Source of the DNA: a virus
Strand: one strand, 5' to 3'
Virus record (IMG/VR): IMGVR_UViG_3300010885_018299
Span: 1-41,959 of that record
DNA length: 41,959 nucleotides
Part shown: in pieces, positions 15,326 through 23,526 of the stretch
Position numbering within the stretch: the first letter of the stretch is position 1
Layout: every line of letters starts with the position of its first letter
The notes under the pieces: generated by a model
Seen by the model: only the letters and a program-made list of their open reading frames with translations
Databases searched by the model: none
Told to the model about the DNA's origin: nothing
Position numbers and translations under genes: made by a program

Positions 15326-16161
15326 CAGTAACATACATCGGCGAAAATCACGCACCGGCAACCAATGAGCGAGGCTCGCGTTCCTACACTCGCACGTTCA
15401 AACTGTCGACCAGTTCAAAGGCGGAATCGGCTTTCGACGTTGGTTCACACATATCGCTTCCGGTCATTGGCCAGCCGCATCCAGACGACCCGTTTGCATT
15501 TTGCACAACACTGACCCCAGATCCTACGGACCCGTGGCGAGGCTGGACTGTCACGGCACAATACAGCGACGCGCGGACGATGTCAGAAGAAGCAACTTCT
15601 GACGGAGCTGTGATCACATGGGGCTCAGAGCAGTTCCAGCGGCCAGCCGTGTTTGATCGAAACGGCGACTTTATCGTTAACAGTGCAGGCGATCCGTTTG
15701 ACCCGCCGAACATGATGGACGACAGCCGGCGAGTTGTCACCGTGCAAAAGAATCTGGCAGTCGTACCAACGTGGATTCTGGATTATCAGGATGCAGTGAA
15801 TAGCGACTTATTCACGGTCGATGGCGTTACGGTTGCTGCCGGGCTGGCAAAAATGCAAACGGTCACTGTTGGAGAAGTGCAGCGAAGAAACGGCAACACC
15901 TTCCGCTCGGTGAATTTCACCATTCATCTTCAGCGCGAAGGGTGGTTGCTGAGGCCGCTTGATGCTGGGTTTCGTGAGATTGGGGCGGCAAGCGCAGGGC
16001 TAATTAACATTAAAAATCCGGGCGACGACGAACTGCCAGGCGCTCCGGTTCCTCTTAATGGCAGCGGGGCCGCTTTGACTAATCCATCATTCACGACTTG
16101 CGTTTTCCTATCGTTTGAAGTCTACGCGACTCGCGCCTTTTCCTCCCTTCCGCTGAGCTAA
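15322..16161 (+). CDS. Tail protein, likely distal/tail-tip component
   Basis: A 279-residue, strand-rich protein downstream of the tape measure, the usual place for tail-tip proteins. It contains ERGSRSYTRTFKLSTSSKAES, a proline-rich centre, VVPTWILDYQDAVNSDLF and NFTIHLQREGWLLRPLDAGF. The last resembles phage proteins that link the tail tube to the tip. No enzyme motif is present. The role is inferred from position. Confidence 0.55.
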   Translation: MTVTYIGENHAPATNERGSRSYTRTFKLSTSSKAESAFDVGSHISLPVIGQPHPDDPFAFCTTLTPDPTDPWRGWTVTAQYSDARTMSEEATSDGAVITWGSEQFQRPAVFDRNGDFIVNSAGDPFDPPNMMDDSRRVVTVQKNLAVVPTWILDYQDAVNSDLFTVDGVTVAAGLAKMQTVTVGEVQRRNGNTFRSVNFTIHLQREGWLLRPLDAGFREIGAASAGLINIKNPGDDELPGAPVPLNGSGAALTNPSFTTCVFLSFEVYATRAFSSLPLS

Positions 16162-16166
16162 CACAC

Positions 16167-16535
16167 ATGGCAGACGAAATCAAAATAACTCAATCCGTGC
16201 GACTGGTGAAAAGTGCATTGAAACACGAATTCACTCCGCCACAGTTGTCGCTGACTATGACGGGATCACTGGTCTACGACCTCACAACGAGCGTAGGCGC
16301 GTCGGAGGAAACGGTAGGTCCGACGTTTGGCGACATCGGCACGGAAGGATTGTGTGTCATCTATAATCTTGACCCAACGAACTACGTGCAGGTAGGTTTC
16401 GCAACGACTGTTTACGGAATGCGATTGCGTGGGGCAAGTGCTCCGGCAATCTTTTTCCTTGAACCAAATGCAACGATTTACCTCAAAGCAAATACGGCAG
16501 CGTGTAATGTTCGAGTAATCCTTTACGAGTATTAA
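16167..16535 (+). CDS. Small virion-associated protein
   Basis: A 122-residue strand-rich protein: SLTMTGSLVYDLTTSVG, then EGLCVIYNLDPTNYVQVGF, and NATIYLKANTAACNVRVILYEY. The alternating strands look like a compact jelly-roll or similar capsid or tail accessory fold. I do not recognise a family. It lies in the tail operon with five-base gaps on both sides. Confidence 0.58.
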   Translation: MADEIKITQSVRLVKSALKHEFTPPQLSLTMTGSLVYDLTTSVGASEETVGPTFGDIGTEGLCVIYNLDPTNYVQVGFATTVYGMRLRGASAPAIFFLEPNATIYLKANTAACNVRVILYEY

Positions 16536-16539
16536 AATC

Positions 16540-16794
16540 ATGTCAGAAAACGAACCAATCGCATTCGGACCAAAAGCCGTCGATCAGATCGCACAAACGG
16601 TGCGCGAAGTCGCGCGGCGAATGCAGAACGAAACGCCACATCGCGGACGATGGCAGCAGCAGCCAGGCGGCGGAGTCGAACTGTCCCACGGCATCATTCT
16701 CGAAGTCTGCAACGCTGGTTGCTCGACATACCGCGTCCAGCGGATTCACCGGTATCTAACGCCAAACTGCGATGAGTCGGGGAGCGGTTCCTAA
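16540..16794 (+). CDS. Small tail-region protein with C-terminal SGSGS
   Basis: An 84-residue protein with an N-terminal helix (DQIAQTVREVARRMQN), then GGVELSHGIILEVCNAGCSTYRVQRI and an ESGSGS end. The two cysteines and the SGSGS tail echo the much larger cysteine-rich protein encoded next, with which it overlaps by one base. It may be a partner of that protein. Function unknown. Confidence 0.58.
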   Translation: MSENEPIAFGPKAVDQIAQTVREVARRMQNETPHRGRWQQQPGGGVELSHGIILEVCNAGCSTYRVQRIHRYLTPNCDESGSGS

Positions 16795-18461
16795 TGAGTG
16801 GTGATGACTGTGCTGTCCGGTCAGATATTGGAGTCCCGAAATCGGTTCACGTCGGGGCACCGTATGGACAGAGTGAAGAAATCCCAGCAGGTCTCAGAGT
16901 ACTTCTTGCGTTAATCGATGGTAATCAGTGGCCGCTTCAAGTTGAAGGTGACACTGGAATCGGCACGGGGGCAAGAATCGGAGAAGGTGCGACGATTCCA
17001 GGCGCACCATGCGGAAGCAATATCAGGGCACTTGACCCCGGCCCAATACCTGACGGTGTTTTCCCTGATTTCCCGAACTACACATATCCGGGAGTGGGGG
17101 TCACTGCCTACGGTTGCCAGATGAACTGCAACTATATCATCGTGGGCAACCTTGGCGCGTCCGTAATTGTCGGGAAGATCGACGGACAATGGCATATTCT
17201 CCGCGTGATTGTATCCGCAAGCACGACCCCACTTTTTGGGTCAAGCAATGCCTGTCGATGTTGCGGGGACGCCCTAAAAGACAAGAAGCTGCGGGCGAGG
17301 ATTATGTCCGTCTCGTCTCATGCTGGCGACTACAGAGCATGTGATGAGTTTAGACTCGACCCGGTATCGACAGAGCGTGGTTATAATCCCATGCAGATTA
17401 CGCTGTCATGTGGGTCAGCAGCCGACTCAGTTCTGGAAGACATCACAGATTGGAGTGCGAGAGCTTTCGGGGAGGCAGCAGAGATAACTTCTCTTTATTG
17501 TTGCACAGAGTTCGAAACGAACTGCCAGCGTGTTGTTTCTGCTTACGATGAGAATTGCGTTTGCGACGGCAGCAGCGGTTCAGGGTCTGGTGACTGCCGC
17601 TTTGAGGCCACAATAAAATTTACACACTTGGGGATTGAGTACATTGTTTTGATCTATCAGGACGCAGCAGACGCTGACGACGATCCTTGTGTTGAATTCG
17701 CAGACGTGTTCATCGAGAACGTCATTGCAGAAGCACCTGGGTTGCCGAACCTTGACCCTGGTGACAGGGTTATCATGGCAAGAATTCCTGGCGGGATTGC
17801 TGGGAGAACCGCACTTAACGGTGTCGACCCGATCGAGTGGTTCATTATCCGAGCGTGCAACATAAACGACTGCATTGATGACTGCGATGCTCCTCCTGAG
17901 TTCACGTCTCGCTGCTGTGGCAAACCATGCAACGAACTGCCGACTTCACTGAGTGCCACCATTGAAGTGATTGCGAGTGATTGCCCCTGTACAAGTGGAA
18001 GTTCATTCGGGGCTACACTCACTCGTGATGCGATTGCTCCCGGTGCTGATTGCAGCGGGGCGGCAAATATTATTTGGGTTGTCACGCCAACTTCAGTCGC
18101 AGAACCTCCTGAGATCACAGGATGTATCAACGATCCGGGTGGAGTACCGCCGACAAAAGTTCGACTGGCGAACCTTGAACTGAAATGCGGAGATGCTCGG
18201 GTTGACGCTTGTGGAGATCAGTTCGGCGCGAGCGGAAATTCTGGGGTCGAACTTGGGCCTAGTATGACCCTGACGGTATTTGGCTTCAGTTCTTACGCAT
18301 CGACATTCGTCGGATTCAGTACAATTGCGACTCAGGATCGGACTGTCTCATGCTGTAGTCCGTTTTACGTTCAGTATGAAGTGACGGGAAACTTTTGTTA
18401 CGGGGCTGGAGCCAGTCCTGTCGCAGCCTCGACAACATTAAGGATTACCATCACGGGATGA
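16794..18461 (+). CDS. Cysteine-rich tail-tip or receptor-binding protein
   Basis: A 555-residue protein with 31 cysteines by my count, many in pairs or clusters (CQMNC, CRCC, CC near residue 238, CVC, CC near 371, CPC, CC near 529), plus a GSGSGSG-type linker around residue 262. This content is extreme for a tail protein and implies disulfides or metal sites in the extracellular particle. Repeating strand-rich units such as LSATIEVIASDCPC and the later ELGPSMTLTVFGF suggest several beta domains. I associate such proteins with planctomycete phages. A role at the tail tip is inferred from position after the distal tail genes. Confidence 0.6.
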   Translation: MSGDDCAVRSDIGVPKSVHVGAPYGQSEEIPAGLRVLLALIDGNQWPLQVEGDTGIGTGARIGEGATIPGAPCGSNIRALDPGPIPDGVFPDFPNYTYPGVGVTAYGCQMNCNYIIVGNLGASVIVGKIDGQWHILRVIVSASTTPLFGSSNACRCCGDALKDKKLRARIMSVSSHAGDYRACDEFRLDPVSTERGYNPMQITLSCGSAADSVLEDITDWSARAFGEAAEITSLYCCTEFETNCQRVVSAYDENCVCDGSSGSGSGDCRFEATIKFTHLGIEYIVLIYQDAADADDDPCVEFADVFIENVIAEAPGLPNLDPGDRVIMARIPGGIAGRTALNGVDPIEWFIIRACNINDCIDDCDAPPEFTSRCCGKPCNELPTSLSATIEVIASDCPCTSGSSFGATLTRDAIAPGADCSGAANIIWVVTPTSVAEPPEITGCINDPGGVPPTKVRLANLELKCGDARVDACGDQFGASGNSGVELGPSMTLTVFGFSSYASTFVGFSTIATQDRTVSCCSPFYVQYEVTGNFCYGAGASPVAASTTLRITITG

Positions 18462-19645
18462 TCGACTGCGAAAAACTACCAGGTCACATGAAGGACATTT
18501 GTCTGGGCGAACACCGCCAGTCAAATGGTAAGCCTTACACAGACTCCGAACGTGCTGAGATTATTAGCCGATTCACGCGGACGGCTGTCGACGCCGACGA
18601 ACTTCCTCGATCACTCCTGAAGCCGCACACACCGATGCCGATCAAGAGCAATATCGGTACGCGGCTGCACGCTGTGATTGAAAGAGACGCTGGAAAAATA
18701 GAATGCAGTGAATGTCGGGACGAAGTGACCCGCTTGAATATACTATCCGCGTCTGCGGTGATTGATCAGGCCGACGCAATCGCGGAAGGCATTGTAGACA
18801 GAGGAGCAAGGAAAGCCCCAAAGTTTTGGCAGCGTTGGGGGGCAACGCTCGCGCCAGGACTGGCAAAGATGCAGGCACTGTCTTGGATTTACGAAGCAAC
18901 TGGATACCCGTGGCAATCACAGATTAGGCACCTGACGTTCCATGTGTGGCCAACGACGAAACACGACGCCTGGCAATGGAATCTTCAGCAGTTGGCACAG
19001 CGATGGCCGATGTTCACTGGAAAAAAAATCATTGCCATAGCGACAGACGGAAGCACGGTGTCAGCCGAAACCGTTTTGCAGTTCTGTGAGCAGATCGGTA
19101 TTCAGTGGGATCATGTGATTGTCCAGCCAAATGATGCACGTATCCGCGAAGGCGCGACGTGGGTGCCGATGCTGCGGTTGTTCAACCCTGAGACTGCCGC
19201 ACCGAACGAAGTGGTATTCGCTTGTCACGGAAAAGGTGTTCGGCACGAGCACCAGGAACAACACATAAAGGCGTGGGCCGAAGTGATGTACCAGTCCTGT
19301 CTGGATTACTGGCCGCTCGCTGAAGAGCAGTTGAGATCAAAAGTCGCGACAGGATCATTCAGAAAGTTTGGCGGCTTTAAGACACAGTGCCGGAACTTTC
19401 ATTTCTCCGGCACGTTCTTCTGGTGGCGACTTGCTGAAATTGGCAAACGCGACTGGAAGAAGGTCGAGCAGAAATACTGGGGCACGGAGAACTGGATGAG
19501 CTGTCAGGCTGAAGCGTCCGAAACTGGCGTTCTGTTCCATGACAAATGTGTCAGTCTTTACGAGTACAAATATTGGGAGGATGTCGTGTGGCCAGCGTGG
19601 GAAATTTGGAAACAGGACAATGCGAAATTTGTCTTCGTACCTTGA
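18458..19645 (+). CDS. Putative glycosyltransferase
   Basis: A 395-residue protein whose C-terminal 250 residues look like a sugar transferase: KKIIAIATDGSTVSAE (first Rossmann strand), ACHGKGVRHEHQ, then NFHFSGTFFWWRL followed by WGTENWM. The HFSGTFFWWR and ExW arrangement is shared with polysaccharide glycosyltransferases. The N-terminal 130 residues contain two Cys-x2-Cys-like sites (MIDCEKL and ECSECRDE). The ATG at 18458 overlaps the preceding stop as ATGA. It would modify virion proteins or host or phage glycans; the substrate is unknown. Confidence 0.6.
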   Translation: MIDCEKLPGHMKDICLGEHRQSNGKPYTDSERAEIISRFTRTAVDADELPRSLLKPHTPMPIKSNIGTRLHAVIERDAGKIECSECRDEVTRLNILSASAVIDQADAIAEGIVDRGARKAPKFWQRWGATLAPGLAKMQALSWIYEATGYPWQSQIRHLTFHVWPTTKHDAWQWNLQQLAQRWPMFTGKKIIAIATDGSTVSAETVLQFCEQIGIQWDHVIVQPNDARIREGATWVPMLRLFNPETAAPNEVVFACHGKGVRHEHQEQHIKAWAEVMYQSCLDYWPLAEEQLRSKVATGSFRKFGGFKTQCRNFHFSGTFFWWRLAEIGKRDWKKVEQKYWGTENWMSCQAEASETGVLFHDKCVSLYEYKYWEDVVWPAWEIWKQDNAKFVFVP

Positions 19646-21327
19646 CGGAAAAGCGATGGCAGTTCTACCACTGTCCGATCTGTAATCATGGCACGGCGGT
19701 CAGTACCTACGACGAGATCGTCGAGACGTATCGGTCAGCCGCTTACGCACACCACCTTGTGGCTTCCAATGGTTCGTTTGCGGAAGTAAAACGACAATGG
19801 ACTACGAACGTCGGCATACTGAACCGTCACTGCCCCGTAGGATCGAAAGCACTTGAGGTCGGTTGTCTTGATGGGTCAGGCGTGTCGGCTTTATTGGACG
19901 CTGGTTTCGATGCGTACGGCTTTGACGTTGCCGAGAGTTCACGTTTGGAATGCGTCCGAAACGGGATCGATGGGGGCCGGGTCCATATCGCTGATTCCTT
20001 ACTCGACGTGGAGTTCGGCCAGCGGTTTAACCTGATTACGATTCGCGAAGTAATCGAACATGTTCCAGATGTTTCCGAGTTGTTATTGCGTGCCTACGAA
20101 TTGATGGAACCGAACGGACTACTGCCTGCGGTTCTTATGGTGCAGACTCCACGGTTCAGCGACGTTCGCGAGGAGTGGCGATGCCCTCAGCACTTGCGTG
20201 TGTACTCAACGCAAAGTCTGGTTCACATTCTGAAACTGGCGGGGTTCGAGGTTCTGGAAAAATTAGAGTGGGAAGGGGGTGTCTGTATCACATGCCGTCG
20301 CGTTGAATCGATGTTTATTCCTCCCGATCCGTATTCAACACATCAACGATTACTCGTGCGAGGGTTGATGGAAACAACGGGTCCAGTTCTTGAACTCGGC
20401 TGTGGGCATTACTCGACACCTATCGTGGAGGAAATCTGCCGGAATCAAAACCGCGAAGTGACTTCGCTCGACAATCACCCTGCGTGGGTAATGCAGTTCG
20501 GCGCGAAGACGGTTCGGTGGGATCGGTTCCGCCCAGTCTCTTTGTACGGTCTGACTTTTGTCGATCATGCAGACCCGCCACATCACCAGCGGTGGAAGCA
20601 GATACTGAAGCTGCTCCCGTGGTGCGACACGTTTGTCGTGCATGACGCTGACGATCGTCTCTATGGGTATCACGAACTGCGGAATATGTTTGACGTTGTT
20701 CAGGACACGACAAGCCCACTCACGGAACTCTGGACGCGAAGACACAAGCCAATTCAGACAACCGGAAAAGCGGTTGTTGTGATTAGTACGTTCAGCGAAA
20801 CAGACAAGGACGCAAACAGAGACGACCTGCTGGCAACGCTGACAAGCTGTGAACGCACAAGTGATTGTGAGATCTTGATTGTTGATGACGGGTCATGCGA
20901 AACGTATCGCAAGTGGCTGAAGACGTTAGACGTGAATGTGATTCAGGGCGAAGTCAATCGCGGCGTTGCATGGTCAAAGAATGTGGCATTGTCATTGTTC
21001 GACGACCGACCGGATGTTGACGTAATTTTTCTGGTTGATGACGATGTGACATTTGAGGCATCAGACTGGCAAGCGGCTTACTTGCACGGGCTGAAACAAC
21101 TTCCATTGCTGTCTCACAGTCCTGCTCAGTTACGCAAGGACGGGGAAGTTATTGGCGAACTAACGAAAGACTCTCTGTCGTGGGGCTGCTTCGTTGCGGT
21201 CTCTCGGCAGTGTTATGAGACGATCGGGAAATACTCGACCGACTTTCCAGCGGCATACGGTTGGGAGCACATCGAATATTATTACCGCAGCAATTGCGGG
21301 GCTTGTGCCTGCAGTCGGATTTTATGA
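19588..21327 (+). CDS. Methyltransferase-methyltransferase-GT2 glycosyltransferase fusion, frameshifted near the 3' end
   Basis: A 579-residue multidomain protein. Residues 10-30 hold a Cys4 ribbon (CEIC and CPIC). A first SAM-dependent methyltransferase follows (ALEVGCLDGSGVSALLDAG, then REVIEHVPD) to about 220. A second Rossmann domain starts GPVLELGCGHYSTPIVEE near 265. From about 390 a GT2 glycosyltransferase begins (AVVVISTF, EILIVDDGSCE, and VDVIFLVDDDV with the DDD metal site). I start at GTG 19588 because of GGGAGGA just upstream; an ATG at 19546 is also possible. The GT2 domain breaks after YGWEHIEYYYR: the normal continuation is in the +1 frame (next entry). It would build or methylate sugars. 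Confidence 0.72.
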   Translation: MASVGNLETGQCEICLRTLTEKRWQFYHCPICNHGTAVSTYDEIVETYRSAAYAHHLVASNGSFAEVKRQWTTNVGILNRHCPVGSKALEVGCLDGSGVSALLDAGFDAYGFDVAESSRLECVRNGIDGGRVHIADSLLDVEFGQRFNLITIREVIEHVPDVSELLLRAYELMEPNGLLPAVLMVQTPRFSDVREEWRCPQHLRVYSTQSLVHILKLAGFEVLEKLEWEGGVCITCRRVESMFIPPDPYSTHQRLLVRGLMETTGPVLELGCGHYSTPIVEEICRNQNREVTSLDNHPAWVMQFGAKTVRWDRFRPVSLYGLTFVDHADPPHHQRWKQILKLLPWCDTFVVHDADDRLYGYHELRNMFDVVQDTTSPLTELWTRRHKPIQTTGKAVVVISTFSETDKDANRDDLLATLTSCERTSDCEILIVDDGSCETYRKWLKTLDVNVIQGEVNRGVAWSKNVALSLFDDRPDVDVIFLVDDDVTFEASDWQAAYLHGLKQLPLLSHSPAQLRKDGEVIGELTKDSLSWGCFVAVSRQCYETIGKYSTDFPAAYGWEHIEYYYRSNCGACACSRIL

Positions 21328-21469
21328 CATTGCAAGAAGTGAAAGACTGCTGCGGGTAAGCCATGAGGAAATCAGCCAAACGAAGCAACAGATGGTTTGG
21401 CAGAATCAAGAGTCAGATGTGTGGAAGCGAACTGAGGCATCATACAAGTCACTGAGCGGAGCAGAATAG
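21290..21469 (+). pseudogene. Out-of-frame 3' end of the GT2 domain
   Basis: Shifting by one base after the CGC at 21286-21288 restores the expected sequence AIAGLVPAVGFYDIARSE, with a helical tail ending at the TAG at 21467-21469. That stop overlaps the next gene start, as every other junction here does. The intact gene therefore probably ran from 19588 to 21469. One extra base around 21289 (mutation or sequencing error) cuts about 59 residues off the current frame. The catalytic DDD motif is retained, but the acceptor-binding end is lost. Confidence 0.72.
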
Positions 21470-22074
21470 TGAGTGTCACGATCATACCGAACGCAATCAA
21501 TCCCGCGATCATCCGCGCGTGCGAAGCCGCATGGCCGGATACGACGTGGAACGGGTGGCATCGATACAAAGGTGCAACCGCTGACAAATACGGATCATTG
21601 CATCACTCACTGATTCCACGGGCCTGCATGGCAGCGCTGGACGCATTGGCGGCGGTTGCTGCGAATCATATTGGAGAGTCGTTCATTGACTACGACTGTC
21701 ATGCCGCGGGCCTTCATATGATGCCACCTGGCGGATTCCTTGGCAGGCATCTTGACGCCGAATGTCATCCGATTCGACCGTGGCGGCGGACTCACTCAAT
21801 CGTGATGGGCGTGAACTCGGCATGGAATCGGGAGCACGGTGGCAAGCTGGTAATCGAAAGCAATCTTGACAGCCAGCCAGACATGAGCATCTTTCCGGAG
21901 CCAGGGCAGGCAATCATTTTCGAGACTGCAGGCCAATGGCACGAGGTGAAGCCGGTGGCCCCTGACGCAAGCCAATACCGAAAGACGCTTGCCCTCTTTG
22001 CGTGGGATCTGCGATACGATCACACGGCAAAGTCTCACGCGGACTTTTCCGAGGGAATGACCAGCGCACAATGA
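21469..22074 (+). CDS. 2-oxoglutarate/Fe(II)-dependent oxygenase
   Basis: A 201-residue protein of the prolyl-hydroxylase-like family. It uses iron, oxygen and 2-oxoglutarate to hydroxylate a substrate. The iron-binding HxD is in GRHLDAE near residue 91, the distal His is in GQWHEVKPV near 157, and the 2-oxoglutarate-binding Arg is in YRKTLALFAWD near 170. EHGGKLVIE and FPEPGQAIIFE are typical strands. The start is GTG at 21469, overlapping the stop of the frameshifted fusion. Its place in the sugar island suggests a virion protein, glycan or nucleotide substrate. Confidence 0.85.
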   Translation: MSVTIIPNAINPAIIRACEAAWPDTTWNGWHRYKGATADKYGSLHHSLIPRACMAALDALAAVAANHIGESFIDYDCHAAGLHMMPPGGFLGRHLDAECHPIRPWRRTHSIVMGVNSAWNREHGGKLVIESNLDSQPDMSIFPEPGQAIIFETAGQWHEVKPVAPDASQYRKTLALFAWDLRYDHTAKSHADFSEGMTSAQ

Positions 22075-22085
22075 GAGGCAACACC

Positions 22086-22433
22086 ATGACTGAATTCGAG
22101 TATTGGTATCAAGCAACCGTGTTATCGATCCACGACGGCGACACGATGACACTCCGCATCGACATGGGCCGACGGATCTTCATCGAGGATTCAATCCGAC
22201 TCTACCGAATCAACGCCCCCGAGCTATCGCAGGCAGGTGGAAAAGAGTCGCGAGACTACCTCAGACACTTGGTGCCGATTGGCTCAACTGTCCGGGTTCA
22301 GACGTTCCGAAACATTGAAGACAAATACGGGCGATGGCTTGGCGATGTCTATTTCGATGGCATGCAGATCAATGACAGAATGGTTGAGACAGGGCACGCG
22401 AGGCTTTATGAGGCATCGCGGCGGGCAGGATGA
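22086..22433 (+). CDS. Thermonuclease family (SNase-like) nuclease
   Basis: A 115-residue staphylococcal-nuclease fold protein that would cut DNA or RNA with calcium. The visible active-site pieces are IHDGDTMTLRID (metal-binding Asp), RLYRINAPE (Arg and Glu of the catalytic set) and KYGRWLGDVY (second Arg). The length suits a single minimal domain. No signal peptide is visible, so it is likely cytoplasmic. I favour ATG 22086, preceded by AGAGG; ATG 22071 in the same frame overlaps the oxygenase stop. Confidence 0.86.
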   Translation: MTEFEYWYQATVLSIHDGDTMTLRIDMGRRIFIEDSIRLYRINAPELSQAGGKESRDYLRHLVPIGSTVRVQTFRNIEDKYGRWLGDVYFDGMQINDRMVETGHARLYEASRRAG

Positions 22434-22472
22434 AAGCAAGGACCGTCATAGCTTGCGACCGGCAGCAGGCAA

Positions 22473-22523
22473 AAACGCAACACTGGGAGAGCTTAGGTCT
22501 ACGGGCCTGAGCTCGTTGCGTTT
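22473..22523 (+). other. Long-range inverted repeat with internal hairpin upstream of the HNH gene
   Basis: AAACGCAAC at 22473-22481 is the exact reverse complement of GTTGCGTTT at 22515-22523. Inside, GAGCTTAGG pairs with CCTGAGCTC with one G-U pair. It lies directly before the HNH promoter and could terminate the nuclease transcript or act as a structured RNA. The T content after the stem is low, so it is a poor intrinsic terminator. Confidence 0.55.
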
Positions 22524-22524
22524 A

Positions 22525-22552
22525 TTGACCTGGGCGCACTGTATGATACAAT
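22525..22552 (+). promoter_or_regulatory. Sigma70-type promoter of the HNH endonuclease gene
   Basis: TTGACC, a 16-base spacer and TACAAT. Transcription would start near 22559, just at the 5' base of the hairpin at 22560, giving a structured 57-base leader for the HNH gene. Confidence 0.7.
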
Positions 22553-22559
22553 AAGAATA

Positions 22560-22585
22560 CCCCGCGACACTGGTAATGTCCGGGG
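22560..22585 (+). promoter_or_regulatory. 5' leader hairpin of the HNH mRNA
   Basis: CCCCG pairs with CGGGG and GACA with TGTC, with a single bulged C and a seven-base loop. Placed at the very 5' end of the transcript it would protect the mRNA from decay or bind a regulator. Confidence 0.55.
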
Positions 22586-22616
22586 CGGTGGTCCAAACCT
22601 TTCAGGAGATTTGAAC

Positions 22617-23294
22617 GTGGGTATCAGAGTAGAAGATCCGTTTGTAGTCAATGCAGACCTTAAGCAGGTAGGAGCGGCATTTTCTGCCACTCGCCATCAC
22701 GTAAAGGTGGCTGTCTTTGAATGCAAATGTGGCAAGCGATTTGTCACAATGTTGCGACTTGTAAAAACTGGAGTCACAAAGACCTGCAGAAACTGCAATC
22801 CAAAGAAACACGCTGATGATACGGCTAATAAAAAGCGAAGCCGTGCGTATATCGCGTGGATGAACATGCGACAAAGGTGCTTGAATCCTAAAAACAGGGA
22901 CTATGCAAATTACGGTGGTCGTGGAATCACAGTCTGTATCGAGTGGGGCTCATTCAAGCAATTTGAGTTCGATATGGGTCAGCCATCGCGCGGGCTATCA
23001 TTAGACCGAATCAACAACGATCGCGGATACTCAAAGGAAAACTGCCGCTGGGCGACTGGCCACCAACAAAACCAAAACAAGCGAATCCGTAAAATACAGC
23101 AAGTTGATTCTCGGAAGGTCCGCCGCAAAGCACAAGTGCGGCCGATGATAACGCTCACGCATGAAGGAAAGACGCTGACGATTTCAGAATGGTCCAAAGC
23201 GACGGGGGTTTACGACAGGACCATTTACTATCGATTCAAAAAGGGATGGCCCGCAGACCGCTGTTTGGCAGCAAAGGACTACCGATTGAGTTAG
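22617..23294 (+). CDS. HNH homing endonuclease with C-terminal DNA-binding repeat
   Basis: A 225-residue free-standing homing endonuclease. Residues 30-60 carry a zinc-ribbon-like set (FECKCGK and CRNCNP). The HNH core spans about 78-160: AYIAWMNMRQRCLNP, NYGGRGITVC, SLDRINNDRGYSKENCRWAT. The C-terminal 45 residues are an HTH-type unit (TLTISEWSKATGVYDRTIYYRFKKGW) that also occurs twice in the regulator at 29244. The start is GTG at 22617, with AGGAG eight bases upstream. It has its own promoter and terminator, as expected of a mobile gene. Confidence 0.86.
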   Translation: MGIRVEDPFVVNADLKQVGAAFSATRHHVKVAVFECKCGKRFVTMLRLVKTGVTKTCRNCNPKKHADDTANKKRSRAYIAWMNMRQRCLNPKNRDYANYGGRGITVCIEWGSFKQFEFDMGQPSRGLSLDRINNDRGYSKENCRWATGHQQNQNKRIRKIQQVDSRKVRRKAQVRPMITLTHEGKTLTISEWSKATGVYDRTIYYRFKKGWPADRCLAAKDYRLS

Positions 23295-23302
23295 TTGCAC
23301 CA

Positions 23303-23351
23303 ACGAAGCCTGGGAAGGGCCAGTCTCGATCGGGACTGGCTCGCTTCGTTT
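23303..23351 (+). terminator. Terminator of the HNH gene
   Basis: ACGAAGC pairs with GCTTCGT and, nested inside, GCCAGTC pairs with GACTGGC across TCGATCGG. The T-run afterwards is only three long, so termination may be partial. Confidence 0.65.
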
Positions 23352-23383
23352 AACCAGCCGCCAAACAATTTCCGCGAAGTGCT

Positions 23384-23410
23384 TTGAGCTATTGCAATCT
23401 CCGGTATGAT
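23384..23410 (+). promoter_or_regulatory. Possible promoter P1 of an intergenic RNA
   Basis: TTGAGC, 15 bases (16 if the -35 is taken one base earlier) and TATGAT. A transcript from here would include both arms of the 12-bp inverted repeat that follows and end at the terminator at 23527, about 140 bases in all. Confidence 0.45.
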
Positions 23411-23464
23411 GCGGACGCTGTTCGGCGTGGAAACCGACTGGCGACTACCAATTGGAATGAATCA

Positions 23465-23493
23465 TTGAATCTGGGCCGCCTGTCCCGTATACT
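23465..23493 (+). promoter_or_regulatory. Strong sigma70-type promoter P2 of the intergenic RNA
   Basis: TTGAAT, a 17-base spacer and TATACT. It lies within the loop of the 12-bp inverted repeat and would start a transcript of only about 60 bases before the terminator. Confidence 0.68.
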
Positions 23494-23526
23494 CAGGCAC
23501 CGCGATTGGTAGTCGCACAATCCACG

